Source of the DNA: Pseudovibrio axinellae
GTDB taxonomy: Bacteria > Pseudomonadota > Alphaproteobacteria > Rhizobiales > Stappiaceae
Direction of reading: 5' to 3'
DNA length: 64,000 nt
Assembly: GCF_900110875.1 (NCBI RefSeq)
Contig: NZ_FOFM01000002.1
Coordinates: forward strand, 248,001-312,000
Position 1 is the stretch's first letter; each line of letters starts with the position of its first letter. Made by a program: the position numbers and the translations under genes. This document shows positions 59,226 to 64,000 of this stretch, piece by piece. Below the pieces are notes generated by a model. That model was not told the origin of the DNA. It ran no database searches and saw only the letters and a list, made by a program, of their open reading frames with translations.

Positions 59226-60272
59226 ATGGTAGCGCACCAAACTTCCGATCGCGTGGATTGGGTAGATTACGCGAAAGGTTTTTGCATTTTTCTCGTAGTC
59301 ATGATGCATTCTACGCTCGGGGTTGGTGAGGCAATCGGCGAGACGGGCTTTATGGGTGCAGTTGTCGCCTTCGCTAAACCCTTCCGTATGCCAGACTTCT
59401 TCATGATTTCAGGTTTGTTTTTGGCGTTGACCATTGATCGAGACTGGCGCCTGTATCTCGATCGCAAACTTGTCCATTTCTTCTACTTCTATATTCTTTG
59501 GCTGACCATTCAGTTTACCGTGAAAGCTCCATCCTTTGCAGCGCAAGCAGGTTGGGACGGCGCCCTTTCTGACTACCTTCTCGCCTTCGTGCAGCCCTTC
59601 GGAACCCTTTGGTTCATTTATGTTCTGCCTGTCTTCTTCGTAATCAGTAAAGTGCTGCACGCTTTAAAGCTGCCATGGCAGGCAACCTTACTCGTGGCCG
59701 CAGTGCTTCAGATAAGCCAAGTGCATACCGGGTCGGTCTTGATTGATGAAACTGCATCACGTTTCGTATTTTTCTTTGCCGGGTATGTGTTCGCGCAAAA
59801 GCTCTTCGTTATTGCAGATTGGGTGCGAGACAACACCGTGAAAGGGATGATGTTTTTGGCGCTCTGGTGCGCTGTAAATGGTCTTTTTGTTGGCTACGGA
59901 TATGCCGACCTTCCGTTTGCCTCGCTTGCTCTGGGCAGTGTGGGTGCACTGGCCGTGATCGTTGCATCAGCATTGCTGTCCAAAGTGAAGGCGTTGAGCC
60001 TGCTGCGCTACATGGGCCAAAACTCTATCGTGATTTATCTGTCCTTCTTTTTCCCCATGGTGGTGACTCGCATGTTCCTTTTGGCCTTTGGAAATGCTCA
60101 GTACGCAGGTCTGATGTCGCTCATCATTACCTGTACAGCCACCGTTGCCCCCATAATCCTTTTTGGGATGATCAACCGTTGGGGCTATGGCCAGTTTCTG
60201 TTTTCACGGCCAGCCTGGGCTTACGTGGCAGATAAACCGATCGCAAAAACCGGCGTAATCTCAACCGCATGA
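59226..60272 (+). CDS. Acyltransferase family 3 membrane protein
   Basis: A polytopic protein of 348 residues with about 10 hydrophobic segments, of the OafA/OpgC-like acyltransferase-3 family. VDYAKGFCIFLVVMMHSTLG carries the family His near residue 28, RMPDFFMISGLFLAL the R-x-P-x-F-F-x-I-S-G motif. Such proteins O-acetylate or succinylate cell-surface sugars. No surface polysaccharide genes adjoin it, so the acceptor is unknown. Confidence 0.88.
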   Translation: MVAHQTSDRVDWVDYAKGFCIFLVVMMHSTLGVGEAIGETGFMGAVVAFAKPFRMPDFFMISGLFLALTIDRDWRLYLDRKLVHFFYFYILWLTIQFTVKAPSFAAQAGWDGALSDYLLAFVQPFGTLWFIYVLPVFFVISKVLHALKLPWQATLLVAAVLQISQVHTGSVLIDETASRFVFFFAGYVFAQKLFVIADWVRDNTVKGMMFLALWCAVNGLFVGYGYADLPFASLALGSVGALAVIVASALLSKVKALSLLRYMGQNSIVIYLSFFFPMVVTRMFLLAFGNAQYAGLMSLIITCTATVAPIILFGMINRWGYGQFLFSRPAWAYVADKPIAKTGVISTA

Positions 60273-60519
60273 TTTTATAGGTCTCCAGTCTTCGCATTAG
60301 TCCGAAGAAATGCAGGCGAAGGCCTGTATCTGCAGCCTGCCCTCGGCAATCGCTAATTTTAGTGGTTGAGTTCAGAGGGTCTTTCAAGTCTTTGCATAGG
60401 CTAACAGAACATCCCCGAAGAGTGAGCATCAGTTTTCGGAGGAATACTCGCAACAGGCACAAACTGCTTTGGTGCATGTACCTTAAAAAACACGAAGCCA
60501 GGCCAGGGAATACCCACTC

Positions 60520-61296
60520 ATGAAGCTCCGGTCACTCAAGGTTCTGCTGTTTCTTGTTGTTCTGTCCTTTGTCGGATGGCTGGATCTGCGCCCAATTCCG
60601 GCGACGGCCGAAGAGCCGGACAAGGCAAAGCAAATACTCAACCAGGTCTTGGAGAAGTTCAAAAACATTGGAGCAATGCAATTCACGGTCTACGCGAGCG
60701 AGGAGCGTATATTTAAGGACCTGGTGCCTCTGAATTTTGTTTTTGAGTATACCGTCCGTATCTTCGGTCCGGGGGACTTGAAAATTGACCTCCCGCGCCC
60801 GGACGGCCTCAGCGAAATCTATCTAGATGATGGCATCATCACCTATTTCGACAAAACCCGGAATATCTACACGCAGGGTGATTTTAGGGGGACAGCTTCA
60901 GATTTCATAACGGTATTGCAAAATGACTTCCAGTTAACCCTGCCGGGAATTGCCTTGGTAAACCCGAAGCTGGACCGGGTGGTCGAAGATATTACCACTC
61001 GGGCAATCTATGTTGGGCGCGAGGTCTTACCAATGGGCAACGCACATCACCTCGCCTTTTTCAGTGATCTGCTGGATTGGCAACTCTGGGTGTATGAAGA
61101 CACCGGCCTGCCCGGGTATCTGATCATTACTTACAACAAAATTAAGGGGCTACCTCAAACGCACCTTTCTTACCGAGGCTGGGACCTGGATCCTCAGTAT
61201 GAGAGTAAAGACTTTGAATTTCATCCTCCAGAGGACGCAGAACAATTTAGTCTCCCTCCCTTTCGGGGGGCAACAAACCACCGGAGTGTAGAATGA
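60520..61296 (+). CDS. DUF2092 (LolA-like) periplasmic protein
   Basis: 258 residues with a signal peptide (LKVLLFLVVLSFVGWLDLRP, predicted cut near ATAEEP) and a LolA/LppX-type beta-sheet fold as in DUF2092: LEKFKNIGAMQFTVYASEER, IYLDDGIITYFDKTRNIYTQ, LPGYLIITYNKIKGLPQ. It may bind a lipid or lipoprotein in the periplasm (inference from fold). The last 4 bp overlap the next secreted gene, so the two are translated together. Confidence 0.75.
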   Translation: MKLRSLKVLLFLVVLSFVGWLDLRPIPATAEEPDKAKQILNQVLEKFKNIGAMQFTVYASEERIFKDLVPLNFVFEYTVRIFGPGDLKIDLPRPDGLSEIYLDDGIITYFDKTRNIYTQGDFRGTASDFITVLQNDFQLTLPGIALVNPKLDRVVEDITTRAIYVGREVLPMGNAHHLAFFSDLLDWQLWVYEDTGLPGYLIITYNKIKGLPQTHLSYRGWDLDPQYESKDFEFHPPEDAEQFSLPPFRGATNHRSVE

Positions 61297-61775
61297 GTTA
61301 CTCCACCGCAAAAAGACCTGTCCTACAAACGCTCAACTACTTGATGGTAATATCAATATTCTCATGGGCGGGCGCACTTGTCGCGTTTGCACAGGAGGTG
61401 CCGGTGCCGCCAAAAAAAGCCACCCCCGCAGCTGTTGCAGCCTGCGAAGAAGAGCACATGAAGCGTGAAGGTGTTGAAGACCTTGGCAGTTCGCAGTACA
61501 GAGAGAAAATACGAGACCTATGCAACAAATCCGTGTTGGGCGCGCCCAATGTTGAGGTTGGAAAAGAACCGGCAACCAATGATTATTATTATAGCGCTGA
61601 CGGTGGTGGTTTTGTTTATGAGCTTAGTGAAGACTGTGATCAGGTTCGCATTCAAAATGAGCTGATCTTCATCTGCCCTGAAGGTAAATTCAAACCGGTC
61701 ATACGCAACAATCAGTCTGGTTTTATGCCTTATGAAGAGCCGAAACCTACTGTAAAACCCAGTGAGACGCCGTAA
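61293..61775 (+). CDS. Small secreted Cys-containing protein of unknown function
   Basis: 160 residues; signal peptide to about residue 34 (MVISIFSWAGALVAFAQ). The mature part has four Cys (in AACEEEH, RDLCNKS, SEDCDQV and IFICPEG), compatible with two disulfides, and a Pro/Lys tail. I do not recognise a family. The start overlaps the DUF2092 stop in ATGA, so the two probably act together in the periplasm. It ends about 70 bp before polA. Confidence 0.65.
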   Translation: MSYSTAKRPVLQTLNYLMVISIFSWAGALVAFAQEVPVPPKKATPAAVAACEEEHMKREGVEDLGSSQYREKIRDLCNKSVLGAPNVEVGKEPATNDYYYSADGGGFVYELSEDCDQVRIQNELIFICPEGKFKPVIRNNQSGFMPYEEPKPTVKPSETP

Positions 61776-61845
61776 GGCGGTTGCGATTGCTAAAACATCA
61801 TTGAAAAAGGGTTAATTGCTCTTTCCTTGAGAGTGATTGACGGGC

Positions 61846-64000
61846 ATGATCCAGCCCATGTCGACACATTCCCTTGCCCAGGCTCTCACAGAGAACGATC
61901 ACCTTATCCTGATCGATGGCTCTACCTTCATTTTCCGCGCGTATCACGCGCTGCCCCCGCTCACCCGTAAACCCGATGGGTTGCCCATCGGTGCGGTTTC
62001 CGGCTTTTGCAACATGCTCTGGAAGATGATGCAGGAAGGCCCCACCAAAGAAAAAGGGGATGAGCCTACCCACTTTGCCGTGATTTTTGATAAGTCCGGC
62101 AAAACATTCCGAAATGATTTCTACCCTGAATACAAAGCTCACCGTCCGCCGCCGCCAGAAGATTTGCGCCCACAGTTTGGCTTGATCCGTCAGGCGACAC
62201 GCGCCTTTGGCGTTCCTGCCATTGAGCAGCAGGGCTATGAGGCCGATGATTTGATCGCGACCTACGCACGTCAAGCCGCGGCGCAAGGCGCCCGGGTGAC
62301 CATCGTTTCCGGTGATAAAGACCTGATGCAGCTCGTAACCGACAAAATCGGCATGGTTGATACCATGAAGAACAAGGTTATTGGCAAACCAGAGGTTTTT
62401 GAAAAGTTCGGCGTTGGGCCGGAAAAAGTCGTCGAAGTGCAGTCCCTTGCAGGTGATAGCGTTGATAACGTTCCTGGCGTTCCTGGCATCGGCCTGAAAA
62501 CCGCTGCGTTGCTGATCAACGAGTTTGGTGATCTGGAAGCTCTGCTGGAGCAGGCTGGTACCATCAAGCAAAAGAAGCGTCGCGAAAACCTGATCGAGTT
62601 CGCTGATCAAGCCCGCGTTTCCAAGCGCCTCGTGCAGCTGGAAGAAAATGTGCCGGTGGAAACCCCGGTGGAGAATTTTTCTGTCTGTGATGTCGATGGA
62701 CCGCAGGCTGTTGGCTTCCTCAAGGCGATGGGCTTAACAAGCCTCACCAAAAAAGTTGCGGACATCACCGGTGCTGTTCTGGAGAACATTGAACCAATTG
62801 AAGTCACGGTTGAAGGGTGGGAAAGCCCGGTAAAACCAGCTGCCCAAGCTGAGGATACATCCGGACAGCCTGAGGATAAAATGTGGTCCGCAGGACCTGT
62901 TGCAGAAAAGATTGCATCAGAAATATCAGCGATCCCGATAGATAGTTCCGCATACGAAACGATCTCATCCGTTGAGCGTCTTCAAGAGTGGATAGCGCAA
63001 GCCTATGAAGTTGGCTATGTGGCTGTGGATACCGAGACAGACGCCCTCAATGCTATGGAAGCTGGTCTGGTTGGTGTTTCTCTTTCCAGTGTCCCCGGCA
63101 AAGCCTGCTACATTCCACTGGCCCATGTCGATGGCGATGGTGATTTGCTGGGCGGTGGCGGCTTGCTGGAAGGGCAAATCCCGCTCAAGGACGCCATAGC
63201 ACTGCTCAAACCAATGCTGGAAGACCCAGCGGTCCTCAAAATCGCACAGAACATGAAGTACGACTGGCTCGTGCTGGCGCGGTACGGTGTTGAGGTTGCC
63301 CCGTTTGATGACACCATGTTGCTCTCTTACACGCTGGATGCAGGCGTGGGCGGGAATGGCATGGATGAGCTGTCCCAGCGCTGGCTCAACCACACGCCGA
63401 TTCCGTTTAAAGAAGTGTGTGGTTCAGGAAAGTCCCAGATCAGCTTTGATAAGGTGCCGTTGGAAAAAGCGACAGCCTATGCGGCTGAAGATGCGGACGT
63501 CACCTTGCGCCTTTGGGAAATTCTCAAACCACGCATCGCTGCTGAGCAGATGAGCGTTGTTTATGAACGGCTTGAGCGCCCAATGGTCGAGACTTTGGCC
63601 AAAATGGAGCGCCGCGGCATCTCCATTGACCGGCAGATGCTTTCCTTGCTCTCCGGTGATTTTGCCCAAGGCGCTGCACGGCTTGAAGCGGAAATCCATG
63701 ACGTTGCGGGCGAAATCTTCAACGTTGGCTCACCTAAACAGCTTGGTGAAATCCTGTTTGGTAAAATGGGGCTTCCAGGCGGTAAAAAAACTAAGACCGG
63801 CGCATGGTCCACCTCAGCTTCTGTGCTGGATGACCTCGCTGCCCAAGGCCATGAGTTGCCGAGCAAGATCGTGGAGTGGCGTCAGCTCAGCAAGCTGAAA
63901 TCCACCTACACAGATGCCCTGCCCGGTTTTATCAATCAGGAAACTGGCCGCGTCCACACCTCCTTCTCGCTGGCTGCGACCACGACGGGTCGTCTGTCAT
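61846..64000 (+). CDS. polA: DNA polymerase I, N-terminal part (continues past window)
   Basis: Repair polymerase. The open frame runs to the window edge, covering about 718 residues. The 5'-3' exonuclease domain has LILIDGSTFIFRAYHALPPL, YKAHRPPPPEDL, GYEADDLIATYA, VSGDKDLMQLV and DNVPGVPGIGLKTA. The 3'-5' proofreading domain keeps its Asp and Glu (VAVDTETDALN), YDWLVLARYGVE and YAAEDADVTLRLW, so it appears active. The polymerase domain begins (YERLERPMVETLAKMERRGI; TGRVHTSFSLAATTTGRLS) before the cut. Two ATGs (61846 and 61858) are possible starts. Confidence 0.95.
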   Translation, partial: MIQPMSTHSLAQALTENDHLILIDGSTFIFRAYHALPPLTRKPDGLPIGAVSGFCNMLWKMMQEGPTKEKGDEPTHFAVIFDKSGKTFRNDFYPEYKAHRPPPPEDLRPQFGLIRQATRAFGVPAIEQQGYEADDLIATYARQAAAQGARVTIVSGDKDLMQLVTDKIGMVDTMKNKVIGKPEVFEKFGVGPEKVVEVQSLAGDSVDNVPGVPGIGLKTAALLINEFGDLEALLEQAGTIKQKKRRENLIEFADQARVSKRLVQLEENVPVETPVENFSVCDVDGPQAVGFLKAMGLTSLTKKVADITGAVLENIEPIEVTVEGWESPVKPAAQAEDTSGQPEDKMWSAGPVAEKIASEISAIPIDSSAYETISSVERLQEWIAQAYEVGYVAVDTETDALNAMEAGLVGVSLSSVPGKACYIPLAHVDGDGDLLGGGGLLEGQIPLKDAIALLKPMLEDPAVLKIAQNMKYDWLVLARYGVEVAPFDDTMLLSYTLDAGVGGNGMDELSQRWLNHTPIPFKEVCGSGKSQISFDKVPLEKATAYAAEDADVTLRLWEILKPRIAAEQMSVVYERLERPMVETLAKMERRGISIDRQMLSLLSGDFAQGAARLEAEIHDVAGEIFNVGSPKQLGEILFGKMGLPGGKKTKTGAWSTSASVLDDLAAQGHELPSKIVEWRQLSKLKSTYTDALPGFINQETGRVHTSFSLAATTTGRLS

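Noticed and set aside
61798-62610. Minus-strand frame of 270 codons opposite the start of polA
   Set aside because: Covers the conserved 5'-3' exonuclease domain of polA and shows no motif of its own.

Overview
This window is a stretch of chromosome from an alphaproteobacterium. The evidence is gene order typical of that class (mnmE-mnmG-rsmG-parA-parB, rho-hemJ-hemE next to ppsR-maf-aroE-coaE-dnaQ, fabI and fabAB beside a divergent irr, trp genes with accD-folC, trpS-murJ-glnD), an Irr-type Fur regulator, and an AccD that has lost most of its zinc ligands. Base composition looks close to balanced by eye. A marine Stappiaceae organism such as Pseudovibrio would fit, but that is inference from memory of such genomes. 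No rRNA, tRNA, CRISPR array, intact insertion sequence or prophage was seen.

Layout. 1-2000: the end of an alpha/beta hydrolase gene, a broken tandem paralogue of it, and yggS. 2145-7000: leuS-lptE-holA, then a shikimate-kinase-like gene split by a frame change exactly at an A8 run. 7000-15300: the replication and segregation neighbourhood (parB, parA, rsmG, mnmG, mnmE, a DUF255 protein), with a cluster of parS-like palindromes. 15300-20000: two GNAT paralogues, rho, hemJ, hemE and an intergenic region in the conserved hemE/ppsR position where the origin lies in Caulobacter. 20000-23700: the compact ppsR-maf-aroE-coaE-dnaQ run. 23700-33950: a 2-hydroxyacid dehydrogenase, SH3 proteins, fatty acid synthesis genes (fabI, fabB, fabA), irr, nth, an AraC-Ogt fusion, trpB and trpF. 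33995-36631: the most unusual gene, a large alpha-helical repeat protein ending in a Josephin-like cysteine protease domain. 36850-49270: maeB, mutS, a LigB-type dioxygenase, dut, a HAD hydrolase, cysK, folC, accD, trpA. 49570-59040: trpS, murJ, glnD, an XRE regulator, an Smr protein, mltA, a Tim44-domain protein, fxsA. 59220-64000: a membrane acyltransferase, a DUF2092 (LolA-like) protein coupled to a small secreted protein, and the first two-thirds or so of polA, cut by the window edge.

Most genes are housekeeping. The points that stand out are: (1) the Josephin-like domain, a deubiquitinase fold best known from eukaryotes, on a six-unit helical repeat scaffold without a signal peptide, which suggests a protein acting on a host; (2) the in-frame A AAA AAA slippery heptamer in the shikimate-kinase-like gene; (3) the parS cluster and origin candidate; (4) the separation of trpFB from trpA-accD-folC, and of maeB-mutS from glnD-murJ-trpS, which points to past rearrangement around the Josephin gene; and (5) decaying gene copies near 0.3-1.2 kb and 42.3 kb.
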